64,000 nucleotides of DNA, from positions 62,001-126,000 of the forward strand of contig NZ_CP022356.1 of assembly GCF_002216855.1 (NCBI RefSeq), read 5' to 3'. The notes under the pieces are model-generated. The model was not told the DNA's origin. It worked only from the letters and a program-made list of their open reading frames with translations, and searched no databases. The stretch is from Paraphotobacterium marinum. Lineage in GTDB: Bacteria; Pseudomonadota; Gammaproteobacteria; Enterobacterales; Vibrionaceae. Position numbers and translations under genes: made by a program. Positions 10,254 to 19,185 of this stretch are shown here, one piece after another (within the stretch, counting starts at the first letter, position 1; every line of letters starts with the position of its first letter).

Positions 10254-10868
10254 TTAATTGAGTTTAATCTTTCCTGGAATACATTTATTCTGATACAAAT
10301 CATATAGTCCACAGATTTGTTTATTTTTTAATACACAGACTTGTAATGGTAAATTATCATAACTCATTGTTTGAACTTCTCCACCTTTATCAGAACAGTT
10401 TTCCTTTAATTGTTGTATAAATGAACTTGACATTCTTGATTGTGTAAGATTTTTGTTATTCTGATTATTGTCCAAACATTTACCTGCAACTAAATCATTA
10501 ATATCACAATAAACATCTTTAAATGTACAAATATGATATACTTTATTATTTTCAATAAAAACCTTATTTGTTCCAAAATTTTGTATACATATTTGGTTTT
10601 TTACTGGCATTGAGATTACAGGACTTTTGTTTTCGCCTGGTTTACAAGAGCCATTATAGTAACCCCATTTATTACAATAAGAGTTATCTTTAAAGACACA
10701 AAAATCAGTGGATTGATTATTTATAAACTCAGTTTTGATTTGGTTGCCGTTATCAACGCAATATCGATAGGCTTGATCTTTATGTACTAAATAGTTTGCA
10801 CATGATGTTAAAAAAGAAAGCATTGATGTACATAACAAGATAAATAAAAATGTTTTACTTCGTTTCAT
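10254..10868 (-). CDS. lipoprotein with DUF333-like cysteine repeats
   Basis: 204 residues. A type II signal peptide ends in the lipobox LTSCA, so the mature protein is lipid-anchored. The rest holds about three copies of a roughly 45-residue unit of the form C-x-x-N/K-G-x(n)-C-V/T-F-K-D/N-x-x-Y/V-C (AYRYCVDNGNQIKT, FCVFKDNSYCNKWGYYNGSC, and CTFKDVYCDINDLVAGKC plus QVCVLKNKQICGLYDLYQNKC), which matches DUF333, a small domain found in envelope lipoproteins and predicted haemolysins. Function unknown. Its ATG overlaps the nitrilase stop (ATGA), so it is co-translated with the operon above, which is an unexpected partner. Confidence 0.75.
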   Translation of the reverse strand: MKRSKTFLFILLCTSMLSFLTSCANYLVHKDQAYRYCVDNGNQIKTEFINNQSTDFCVFKDNSYCNKWGYYNGSCKPGENKSPVISMPVKNQICIQNFGTNKVFIENNKVYHICTFKDVYCDINDLVAGKCLDNNQNNKNLTQSRMSSSFIQQLKENCSDKGGEVQTMSYDNLPLQVCVLKNKQICGLYDLYQNKCIPGKIKLN

Positions 10869-11659
10869 TTAGGGTCTTCCTCATATTTAATAGAGTAATG
10901 AGATTTTGATTTTTGTAGGTTAAACTTCTTTTTATATTTCAACATGTCGTTTTTATTTATTGTTACATATATAATCCCACTTTCATCTTTTGGTAGCTCT
11001 GCTAAAATCTTGCCTTCATAATTATAAACCATACTATCACCTTGATAGTCAATGTTATTTCCATCGACTCCGACTCTATTGCATCCTACAACATAGGCTT
11101 GGTTTTCGATAGCTCTGGCTTTGAGAAGTGTTATCCAATGATCGGATCGCACCTTGGGCCAGCTTGCAACATTTATGAGTAAGTCATATTCATTCTGATT
11201 CGAATGCCACTCCGGAAATCTCAAATCAAAGCATATGGTCGGCATAATTTTCCAGTCATTTAAAATAAAGATTGGCCTTATTTTACCTGGTTTTAAATCT
11301 TGAAATTCTGATGATAATACAAAAAGATGGACTTTATCATAAAATTGTATGTTATCTTTATTTGCAAGAACACAACGATTGACTCGTTCATGGTTTTCAT
11401 TTAGTACTAGTGAACTCCCTATAATTGCAAAATTATTTTTATTTGACTGTTCGATAAGCCAATTTTCTATTTCATGATAGGGTAAGGCTTCATTGATGTC
11501 AGTTGTAAATCCTGTATTAAACATTTCTGGTAATACAACTAAATCTGGATTTTTATCTTTTTTAATTTTTAAAAAAAGTTCATTAAAATGGTCTTTATTC
11601 TTGTTACTTTGATGCCAAAAGATGTGAGATTGTATGATACAAATATTTAAATCTGACAT
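10865..11659 (-). CDS. carbon-nitrogen hydrolase (nitrilase superfamily), omega-amidase YafV-like
   Basis: 264 residues from the ATG of MSDLNICIIQSH; a longer open frame upstream lies inside the aminotransferase gene and is disregarded. The nitrilase Glu-Lys-Cys triad is present as LPEMFNTGF (E), YDKVHLF (K) and PTICFDLRFPEW (C). YafV-type omega-amidases hydrolyse the 2-oxo acid amides made when glutamine donates its amino group. Here the gene overlaps the 3' end of a methionine-type aminotransferase by 13 nt, and that coupling (transaminase plus omega-amidase pulling the reaction forward) supports the role in methionine salvage. Cytoplasmic. Confidence 0.85.
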   Translation of the reverse strand: MSDLNICIIQSHIFWHQSNKNKDHFNELFLKIKKDKNPDLVVLPEMFNTGFTTDINEALPYHEIENWLIEQSNKNNFAIIGSSLVLNENHERVNRCVLANKDNIQFYDKVHLFVLSSEFQDLKPGKIRPIFILNDWKIMPTICFDLRFPEWHSNQNEYDLLINVASWPKVRSDHWITLLKARAIENQAYVVGCNRVGVDGNNIDYQGDSMVYNYEGKILAELPKDESGIIYVTINKNDMLKYKKKFNLQKSKSHYSIKYEEDPK

Positions 11660-12801
11660 AGTTTTAGGGCCCCTTCTATCAGATCTTTTTCTTGTTTTGC
11701 AAAACAAACTCTTAAGTATCTGTGTATTGGTTTTTCGTAAAGTGAAGATACGGGAACAGTACCAACACCATGATTTGTAATTAACTCTTTTGCAAAGCAC
11801 TCATCATTTTTAGAAGTAATATTTGAATAATCTAACATCAAAAATGGTGAACCATGCCATGGTAGTACTTTAAATCTTGATTTTCTTAATAAATTAGTTA
11901 TGACATCATGGCTTTTTTGATATAGCTGAGGTAATGTCTCATAGTATTCTGGGTGATCGTTAATTCCGTCAGCTACGGCTAGTTGAAGAGGTGTTGGTGC
12001 GGAAAAAGTTGTAAATTGTTTCACACCTAATAAATAGGGTAATATTTTTTCTGGCGCAATACAAACTCCTAACCTCCAACCTGTTATATTGTATGTCTTA
12101 CCAAGTGATTGGACCACAATACTTTGATTTTTTAATTCAGGGATACTTAATACGCTTTGATATTGTTCACCGGCATAAATATGCTCATACACTTCATCAC
12201 TAAGTAATAAGATATCTTTGTTTTTGATTATTTTAGCTATTTCCAAATATTCATTTTTACTAATAACAGCGCCTAATGGATTATGAGGCGAGTTTAATAT
12301 AATTAATTTTGTTCGATGGGTAATAGACTTTCTAATTGCTTCAATATCAATTCGTCCATTAGATAGAAATTGTAAGCGAATACTTTTACCATTCATCATT
12401 TTAGTAACATAAGGGTAGGCATCAAAAGCAGGATCAAAGTATATTACCTCATCACCATCTGAAATAAATGCCGCTATAATAGAATAGATGGCCTCAGACG
12501 CACCACATGAAATCATTATTTCTTTGTCTGGATTTATTGAGCAGCCATATAAATGTTTAACTTTATTTGCACAGGCTTCTTTTAGCTCTGGCATCCCAGG
12601 TATAGGAGAGTATTGATTCTTTCCACGTGAACTATAGTATTCTAGTTTTTCTAGAATCCAAGAAGGTGTTTCAAAATCTGGTGCACCTTGGGTAAAATTG
12701 ATTGCATTATGTTGTTTTGCAAGGGCGGACATTAATCCAAAAATAGATGGCTTTATGTTGATATTACTTTTTCCAATCATATACTTAAATTTTTTCTTCA
12801 T
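11647..12801 (-). CDS. PLP-dependent aminotransferase, methionine aminotransferase (YbdL)-like
   Basis: 384 residues, class I/II fold-type I aminotransferase. Seen: the N-terminal NFTQGAPDFETPSWILE substrate loop, GASEAIYSIIAAFISDGDEVIYFDPAFDAYPY, the NSPHNPLGAVIS aspartate-partner loop, the SDEVYEH cofactor Asp, and the PLP-binding lysine in SLGKTYNITGWRLG. This series resembles YbdL/glutamine transaminase K-like enzymes, which transaminate methionine and aromatic amino acids with 2-oxo acids. First gene of a three-gene minus-strand operon with an omega-amidase and a DUF333 lipoprotein. Two start codons (residues 1 and 8) are possible and neither has a clear Shine-Dalgarno. Confidence 0.87.
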   Translation of the reverse strand: MKKKFKYMIGKSNINIKPSIFGLMSALAKQHNAINFTQGAPDFETPSWILEKLEYYSSRGKNQYSPIPGMPELKEACANKVKHLYGCSINPDKEIMISCGASEAIYSIIAAFISDGDEVIYFDPAFDAYPYVTKMMNGKSIRLQFLSNGRIDIEAIRKSITHRTKLIILNSPHNPLGAVISKNEYLEIAKIIKNKDILLLSDEVYEHIYAGEQYQSVLSIPELKNQSIVVQSLGKTYNITGWRLGVCIAPEKILPYLLGVKQFTTFSAPTPLQLAVADGINDHPEYYETLPQLYQKSHDVITNLLRKSRFKVLPWHGSPFLMLDYSNITSKNDECFAKELITNHGVGTVPVSSLYEKPIHRYLRVCFAKQEKDLIEGALKLCQI

Positions 12802-12972
12802 TGAATAAGTAATAAGAATACATAATTAAATGAAATATTCAATTAAACCCCGTTTATTTTATTTAATTTAATTAAAAAACCTTTCATTTTATATCCAAAG
12901 TATAACTCTAAACCCTTCCAATATAATAATATTTATGGCATGTTAATTATTTTAACAAAGTATTAAATTTTT

Positions 12973-13629
12973 ATGATCAAATTATATGAATACCAACACT
13001 GTCCTTACTGTGTGCGAGTTAAATTTTTTTTTAAACTTTTTGATATTCCATTTGATGTTGAGTATCTTGATTATTCTGATAAAGAGACGCCACGCCAATT
13101 AACTGGAAATAAGTCACTTCCCATTATTGAAGTAGATGATTCAACTTATATGGACGAAAGTTTAGATATTATAAAGTGTATCAGTAAAAAATTTTCAATT
13201 GATCAAGTCAACAATTTCGATCATATCGATGATCTGCTGTTAATTGTTAAACAATTTAGGAGCTCGATTTATGGTTTACAATGTCCTAGATTTTTATTTG
13301 AGCAAGATTTACCTGAATTTAAATCTGAAAGCGCAAAAGAATACTATAAAAATAAGTTTGAAAGTTCTTTAAACCTAACTTTTAGAGAAATGTTATTAAA
13401 TACCGATTTTTATAAGAAAAATCTTGAAAAATTTTTTAATAAATTGATTGAGTTATATGGGGAAAGCTTCTTTTCATCTAAAATTATTAATGAAAAGGTT
13501 ATCATCTTATTTCCAACACTTTATAATTTATCTGTCGTCGAAAATATACTGTACCCACCAGTGATTAGAGAATTTTTAGATTTTTGGTCATCAAAGTCTA
13601 GTTTGCCTTTATATTCTCCAAAACAATAA
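12973..13629 (+). CDS. grxB: glutaredoxin 2 (GrxB)
   Basis: 218 residues, matching the unusual GST-like Grx2 (about 215) rather than the 85-residue classic glutaredoxins. The N-terminal thioredoxin fold starts MIKLYEYQHCPYCVRVKFF with the CPYC active site at about residues 10-13, and the cis-proline region reads NKSLPIIEVDD followed by MDESLDII. The C-terminal half is helical, as in GSTs. Cytoplasmic glutathione-dependent disulfide reductase. Monocistronic position; the FUSC gene follows after 58 bp. Confidence 0.93.
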   Translation: MIKLYEYQHCPYCVRVKFFFKLFDIPFDVEYLDYSDKETPRQLTGNKSLPIIEVDDSTYMDESLDIIKCISKKFSIDQVNNFDHIDDLLLIVKQFRSSIYGLQCPRFLFEQDLPEFKSESAKEYYKNKFESSLNLTFREMLLNTDFYKKNLEKFFNKLIELYGESFFSSKIINEKVIILFPTLYNLSVVENILYPPVIREFLDFWSSKSSLPLYSPKQ

Positions 13630-13687
13630 GATATAATTAAACAAGAAGATGATTAAAAATAAAATGTGATAAGGAGAAATATTAATA

Positions 13688-14254
13688 ATGAAATGGGATA
13701 TTTTAAGGAATAATGCTTTTGGTAAACAGGGCCTAAAAGAATCATGTGTTACTTCGATTGAGTTTGCAGTTGTTGTATTTTGTAGTTTTTATGTAGGAAA
13801 GCTATTAATACCTAATCAGGAAACCTTATCTTTAATAAGTGGTTTATGGTGTGCAATATCAGCAATTGTTGTTTTACACGACAATAGAAAGGCAACACTT
13901 CATGCAGCGATTATCAGAGGGCTAGGGTCATTGATTGGTGCAGTAATTTCTGGCTTATTTTTAAGCTATTTTGTAGCATCATTTTGGTTATTAATTCCGA
14001 TGATTATTATTACGGCTTTTCTTTGTAGTCTTTTCAAATTTGAAGAAGGATTAAGATTGGCCTTAATTACTGTAACAGTTGTTTTTGCTGTTAGTTTAGT
14101 CAGCCCCGATGTGAGTGGTTATGAAAATGCGATTTATCGCTTTATAGAATCTTTAATAGGTATCGCTTTTGCTTTATCTGCTAGATGGTTCACGTTGAAA
14201 TTTATTTTAAAACGATTTCGTTTTTCTTTTCTAAAAAATAGAGTATTTAAATAA
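13688..14254 (+). CDS. FUSC family small membrane protein
   Basis: 188 residues with about five or six hydrophobic helices arranged as in the membrane half of FUSC/aromatic-acid exporter proteins: VLHDNRKATLHAAIIRGLGSLIGAVISG resembles the conserved stretch around R-x-x-G-T-x-x-G-x-x-x-G, followed by FEEGLRLALITVTVVFAVSL. It lacks the large cytosolic domain and second membrane half of full-length YhcP/AaeB proteins, so it would have to oligomerise. An AAGGAG lies 11 nt before the ATG. Substrate unknown; possibly transport of aromatic or organic acids (family-level inference). Confidence 0.7.
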   Translation: MKWDILRNNAFGKQGLKESCVTSIEFAVVVFCSFYVGKLLIPNQETLSLISGLWCAISAIVVLHDNRKATLHAAIIRGLGSLIGAVISGLFLSYFVASFWLLIPMIIITAFLCSLFKFEEGLRLALITVTVVFAVSLVSPDVSGYENAIYRFIESLIGIAFALSARWFTLKFILKRFRFSFLKNRVFK

Positions 14255-14841
14255 GATAATCTATTTGCAATAAATATCATAAAGGTGTCATTTTAGTTTT
14301 GTCAAAATTCAAATAATGACATCAAATACTTAATTATATAATTTTAAATAAATAAAACTTCTCAATAGCCTAATAATCATTAAGAAGAATGATTCCTTCA
14401 ATTAGTTTGTATCTTGCGAGTACAACTATAATGCTGGATAGCACCAGTTTATCTCATGGACGTTTTGAGCGACGAAACATATCAATAAGCTTTGCAGGCT
14501 TATGGTTTTTGTTTCGGATCTTTTCTAATAAGCGTCAACAAATTCTATTTTTTACGATAATACCTGATAACACATAATCCAGCATGAAATCTGGGTTTTG
14601 GACAATCCAACTCCTTTATTTAGAAGTTTAAGTTACTCACTCAGTAATTTTCCATAGGTTTAAATAAAATATAGCGTATTAAACAGAGGTAACACCTATA
14701 GTAACTCCTTGAAAATGAGAGCTAAATATATCATATGGGAATTAGCAATAAAATTATAAAATGTTAGGGCTCGAGTATAAAATCATTTTGTCTAATTGAA
14801 AAAATGGCCATATTTTAAATATATTTAACAAAACATTTATG
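14255..14841. other. gene-free stretch (587 bp)
   Basis: No credible gene. One 62-codon plus-strand frame (14389-14577) lies in a patch slightly richer in GC than its surroundings, but it has no ribosome-binding site and a composition unlike real proteins here. The opposite strand of the same patch reads a short basic peptide between two stops (KIRNKNHKPAKLIDMFRRSK). It may be a scrap of a lost gene; I do not recognise it. Confidence 0.4.
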
Positions 14842-15704
14842 TTAAGCAATATTTTTTTTCATAAAACTTCTTATTTTTGAAATAATAAAGTCTCCTTCTT
14901 CCTCAAGAGGAAAGTGTCCAGTATCCAATATATTATAATCTATCTCTTTAAGATCTTTTTTATATGCAATTGCCCCTGATTCTGGAAAAAAAAGATCATT
15001 TTTTCCCCAGACAACTAACATTGGAGGTTGATTATCTCTTAAATACTTTTGCCATTGAGGATATTCTTTTACATTATTTTGATAATCAAAATACAGGCTC
15101 GTACAAATATTTGACTGCCATTTACGTGTGTGATTATATAAATCCAACTTCCAGGTATCAGGCGAAATAGATTCTGGATTACGTGTCCCATGTACCCAAC
15201 GCCACTTAATGAGCTCAACGGATCTATCATAAATTTTTTATCTAACTCGGATGAACGTCCTTTCCAATAGTCTCTAAGCGATGCCCAAGTTTTCTCATGC
15301 AAACCTTCTTCATAAGCGTTACCATTCATCGTAATAAATCCATCTATCTTTTCAGGGTTTTTAATTGCAATTTTAAACCCAATAGGTGCGCCAAAGTCGT
15401 GGATCATTAATGTGTACTTATTAATACTTTTTTTTATGAGTAACTTTTCAATAGTATCGGCAATATTGTCGAAAGTATAATCGTATTGTTCAGGATCCGG
15501 TGAGTCACTTTCTCCAAAACCCGGATAGTCTGGAGCAACTAAATAATATTCATCACCCAATTCAGATAGAATATCTCTATACATATAAGATGAACTTGGA
15601 TTTCCATGTAATAGGACTATAGTTTTATTTGCTGGCTTACCTGACTCACGGTAAAAAATATTACAACCATCAATTATTTCTGATTTATAGCGGACATTAT
15701 TCAT
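14842..15704 (-). pseudogene. alpha/beta hydrolase (haloalkane-dehalogenase-like), frameshifted
   Basis: Two overlapping frames together make one enzyme of about 287 residues. The N-terminal frame has the oxyanion stretch LLHGNPSSSYMYRDI, APDYPGFGESDSP and the nucleophile elbow MIHDFGAPIGF (Asp nucleophile, as in dehalogenases and epoxide hydrolases). After about residue 158 the correct reading moves to the other frame (DRSVELIKWRWVHGTRN, then MLVVWGKNDLFFP with the acid and LDTGHFPLEEEG with the His). The break is one base missing in an A6T3 run near 15230. It is either a true inactivation or a homopolymer error; the same kind of break recurs in the next genes. Confidence 0.8.
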
Positions 15705-15900
15705 AAATTTACCCTTTTTACATATTAATACATTTACATATAATCATATTTATTTAAGGTAAATAAATAGTATTTTATAAAAATATGTTTGCAATAAAAA
15801 AACTTCCATCTATAAATCATTCACATTATTTTATATAACTATATGTTTTGTTGTAATTATTAAGCTACACAAAAAAATAGAAGATTTTGTCCTGCATTAA

Positions 15901-16101
15901 TGGCTGGGTAATATAGTTAGTATTGAGAAATTTGGTTGTCAAGTTATCCTTCCTTCAAGGCTTGCCAATGGAGGTAATCCAGTACTAGAGCTTTTGAATA
16001 ATATTGGGTTCCAAATGGACAAATATGTTGATATTTTTTCAGCTGCCATTAAAAATTATGCAGGTAATGTAGTTAGCCAGAGAACTCTGGCTTTATTTTA
16101 G
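15901..16101 (+). pseudogene. orphan C-terminal gene fragment (unrecognised)
   Basis: A 66-codon open frame begins straight after a stop, has no start codon, and reads like a genuine protein tail (GCQVILPSRLANGGNPVLEL, NIGFQMDKYVDIFSAAIKNY). A hairpin AGCCAG/CTGGCT followed by TTATTTTA lies at its very end (16075-16100), as expected of an intrinsic terminator on this strand. Composition and terminator suggest the 3' end of a gene whose upstream part was deleted. I cannot name the family. Confidence 0.4.
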
Positions 16102-16767
16102 ATGCCTTAAATCAATTTTAAAAATCTTATTGGGCAACTGAGGATTATTCGGAAAATTATTCTTATTATATTGCGTTACTTCAAGGTAATCATTTCTTAT
16201 TTTAAGACTTTTAAAACCACCAGTTGCTCGGTCACCTCCAGGTATGAACAATATCTTTTTTAGAAACATATTTTGTTGAGAATTTAAGTTATTGGCTTTA
16301 TTATTAAAACCATACTCTATTCGAAGATCTTTTTTAACAATCATTATTCCATCAAAGTTACCAGTCCCTCCGCCTGAATCAAAGGTATGAAAAATTAAAT
16401 ATTGCTTGTAAGGACCAACTAACTGATAACTAAAATATCCTTCCGTTAGTTGATTTGAATCATTTCTGGGAAAAGTGATTTGATATGTTGTTTGGTTGTT
16501 TCTCGTAAAGATCTTAAAATTTTTGTTGGCAGATGAGCATTCTGTCAAATTAATCTCAGAAATTATATCTTTTTGAGTATTAGAGTTATTTTTTAGAGGT
16601 TTTAGTCGATAGCTGTATCCAGAATATGAATGATTATTTAACAATGTCCAAACACAATAGGGCGGTATGATGTCAAATGTTTTAGTTTGTTTTGCTAATA
16701 CATTTGAAGAGAAAAGGAACATGCTACTATATGCTATTGATGAGATTAGGCAAATGATGTATTTCAT
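16093..16767 (-). CDS. exported protein of unknown function
   Basis: 224 residues from MKYIICLISSIAYSS; the 51 codons of open frame before it overlap the divergent SOUL gene and are hydrophobic junk. A signal peptide (cleavage probably after NVLA) is followed by a soluble, Asn-rich domain with two short Gly-rich turns (TFDSGGGTGNFDGIMIV and FIPGGDRATGGFKSLKI). Pairs of cysteines (PPYCVWTLL and LTECSSANK) may form a disulfide, consistent with a periplasmic or secreted location. I do not recognise a family. The divergent neighbour encodes a lipoprotein, so both are envelope proteins. Confidence 0.6.
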   Translation of the reverse strand: MKYIICLISSIAYSSMFLFSSNVLAKQTKTFDIIPPYCVWTLLNNHSYSGYSYRLKPLKNNSNTQKDIISEINLTECSSANKNFKIFTRNNQTTYQITFPRNDSNQLTEGYFSYQLVGPYKQYLIFHTFDSGGGTGNFDGIMIVKKDLRIEYGFNNKANNLNSQQNMFLKKILFIPGGDRATGGFKSLKIRNDYLEVTQYNKNNFPNNPQLPNKIFKIDLRHLK

Positions 16768-16882
16768 ATGGGTTAACTTGTAAAAAAAATTTGATGTAGT
16801 TAGTAAAATTATAAACCATAGCTTTAAAAATAAGAAATGATTGAATAAGATATTTAAAACAATGTTTTTTATTGGTGAAATC

Positions 16883-17499
16883 ATGTATAGTTTTAAAAAA
16901 ATTATTTTTCTTGGAGGCATTATGATTACTTCCGGATGTTCACTTTTTGGTATTCAAACAGAGGAACAACCTCAATACAAGGTTTTAAAAAAAGATTCCA
17001 ACAAGGAGTTAAGACTTTATGACTCTTATCTTGTCATACAGACTCAAACGAAAGGAACATACAAGGATGCACAAAACAAGGATTTTCGTATTCTTGCTGG
17101 TTATATTTTTGGCGATAATAAAACTGGTGAAAAGATCTCAATGACATCCCCTGTCCGACAATATCAAAAAGGTGATAATTGGGAAATGACTTTTATGATT
17201 CCAAAAAATATGATCTAAAAGACTTACCCGAACCAAAGTCAGATAACATAGAATTTAAAGTTTTAAAAAAGAAAACTTATGGTGTCATTACTTTTTCTGG
17301 TTCAGATAATGAGGAGAAGAATAAAAGATATGCTGAAGAATTAAAGAGCTGGATTTTAACAAATGAAAAAGATTATAAAATAGTTTCGGTTCCTATTTAT
17401 GCAGGATATAACCCACCATGGACCATTCCTTTTTTTAGAAAAAATGAAATTATGTTTGAGTTGAATAAAAAGGAAGAGGATATCTTAGTTAATAAATAA
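16883..17499 (+). pseudogene. SOUL family haem-binding lipoprotein, frameshifted
   Basis: Start chosen at MYSFKKIIFLGGIM, which has GGTGA just upstream and gives a lipobox ITSGCS; an earlier ATG gives a worse leader. The SOUL/HBP pattern is clear: QPQYKVLKKDSNKELRLYDSY, GYIFGDNKTGEKISMTSPV, then WEMTFMIPK. There the frame stops four codons later, while the +1 frame continues seamlessly (DLKDLPEPKSDNIEFKVL to NPPWTIPFFRKNEIMFEL). Restoring one A to the A6 run at about 17204 would give a normal protein of about 205 residues. Homologues bind haem or tetrapyrroles. True pseudogene or sequencing error undecided. Confidence 0.85.
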
Positions 17500-17750
17500 T
17501 TACTGTATATTCATTTAAAATAAGATGTGAGTTCATGTAAGTAATGTTATTAAATTATATTTAATCCCTAATATAAATTTATTTAATCCCATGTTCTCAA
17601 ATAATTTGTTAGGGTACTTGTTTGGGAGCAATTTAAAATCAAATTAAAATATTTAAAATCAAATCTTAAGATTTAAAACCAATTATGAAGTCTTTAATTT
17701 TTTTATGTTAGATTTTAAAAATCATTTAAAATAAAAAAGAGATAGATTAT

Positions 17751-18951
17751 ATGTGGTCTTATAGTCCAATTAAAACAGCAATTATTCTCGGGCCTTTAAT
17801 TTTTTGTTCGGCCTTAGCTCTTGATGTTTACATGCCAGTCCTTCCTGAAATGAAAAATTTATTCCATACCTCTCAAGGGGCAATTCAGTTATCAGTCTCA
17901 ATTTTTTTTCTAATTTGTGGATTAGGTCAGCTTATATTGGGACCAGTATCTGATCAAATTGGAAGAATAAAAGTGGTCTGGACATCTATTATGTTATGTC
18001 TTTTAGGAGCTATTGGTTGTGCAGTGAGTGAGTCGATAGGTATTTTTTAACTTTTAGGACAATAGAAGCCCTCGGAGCCGCGGGTTTATCTATGAGTGCT
18101 TTTGCAATTGTTCGTGATGTTTTTGATGGAGAAAACAGCGCTAAAATATATGGTATTATAAACGGTATGCTAGCATTATCGCCAATTTTAGGACCCATAA
18201 TTGGAGTAGCTTTAATAACAAGATACCCATGGTATTCAACATTTTACTTCTTAGCATGTTTATCAATTCTGACTGGATTAGTTTTTAAAGTCTGGGGTAA
18301 AGAGAGTTTAGATAAAGCGAATCGAACTGGTTTCAGCTGGTCAATTTTTTCAAGGTACATGATCATTATAAAATCAATTCATTTTTGGTCTTTTACGTTG
18401 CCTGCAGTTGCAGGAATGTCTTCATTTTTTGCACTATTTTCCATAACTCCCTATATTATTGAATCGTTAGGATTACCTAAAGTAACTATCGTTTATAGCT
18501 TTGGTACAGTTGGTTTATCATTTATGTTAGGCTCTTTTTAATGGGAAAAATTGTTCAAAATATTGGACTATTCAAGACAACTATTTTAGGCGTATTATTA
18601 ATATTTGTATCTGGTGTTGCACTTATTATCTTTTACCAGTTATGGGGTCTAAATTTATATGTTTTTTTTGGACCATGTACTGTTGCAACTTTTGGATGTG
18701 CTTTGGCAGTGGGCGCTGGTGCGGGTGGTGCCTTGGAACCTTTTGGGCAATATCCTGGAGTGGCTTCAGCCATGTTTGGTTGTATGCAATTAGGTGGTAG
18801 TTCAGTTATTGGTACAATTTCGGGGTTATTTGCAGTAAACACTTCTTATCCTCTAGCCATAACAATGATTTTTACATCTTTGATTGCTTTAATTGTAATC
18901 TTTTTAAAAATTAATTCTGAAAAGATTTTATATCAAACTCAATTACTTTAG
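17751..18951 (+). pseudogene. Bcr/CflA-type MFS transporter with two frameshifts (tandem paralogue of the next gene)
   Basis: Three consecutive frames reproduce a 396-400-residue MFS protein closely matching the intact copy downstream along its whole length. The first break follows SESIGIF (T6 run, near 18047), where the paralogue continues LIFRALEALGAAG and here the shifted frame reads LTFRTIEALGAAG. The second follows MLGSF (T5 run, near 18538), resuming as MGKIVQNIGLFKTT. Each needs one T added back. The motif ALDVYMPVLPEMKNLFH and loop GPVSDQIGR identify a Bcr/CflA exporter. Decay of one member of a tandem duplication is plausible. Confidence 0.85.
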
Positions 18952-19066
18952 CTTTATTCATTAAATAAGAGCCTAATGTTAATTATGTATACAGTCATGA
19001 TTTTTATTTAATAATCTTAATATGTCTTAATTTGACATATGTTTTTTCTATATTTCAATTATTAAT

Positions 19067-19080
19067 GATTGTATACAATC
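19067..19080. promoter_or_regulatory. GATTGTATACAATC palindrome upstream of MFS gene (candidate operator)
   Basis: A perfect 14-bp dyad lies 106 bp before the intact MFS gene; a second TGTATACA core lies at 18986-18993. Both are in the gap between the tandem transporters. The spacing and symmetry suit a dimeric repressor (GntR- or TetR-like), but no such regulator is adjacent. Confidence 0.3.
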
Positions 19081-19185
19081 TTTTTTTTCTTTAGAATTGC
19101 CTTTTTATTAAGTAAATTAACTTTTTAATTAAGCGTTAAGATTGGCTATATTTTAAAAAGATTTACAACATTTGAGAGTTTTAGC

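Noticed and set aside
14389-14577. 62-codon open frame in the gap after the FUSC gene
   Set aside because: No ribosome-binding site, no recognisable domain, atypical composition; probably chance or a scrap on the opposite strand.
16768-16920. N-terminal extension of the exported protein at 16093
   Set aside because: It overlaps the divergent SOUL gene start, is a string of hydrophobic residues before a second, proper signal peptide, and lacks a ribosome-binding site.
14842-18951. Programmed ribosomal frameshifting in the broken genes
   Set aside because: The runs are short A/T tracts without X-XXY-YYZ slippery sites or downstream pseudoknots, and four separate genes/positions are affected; decay or sequence error is simpler.
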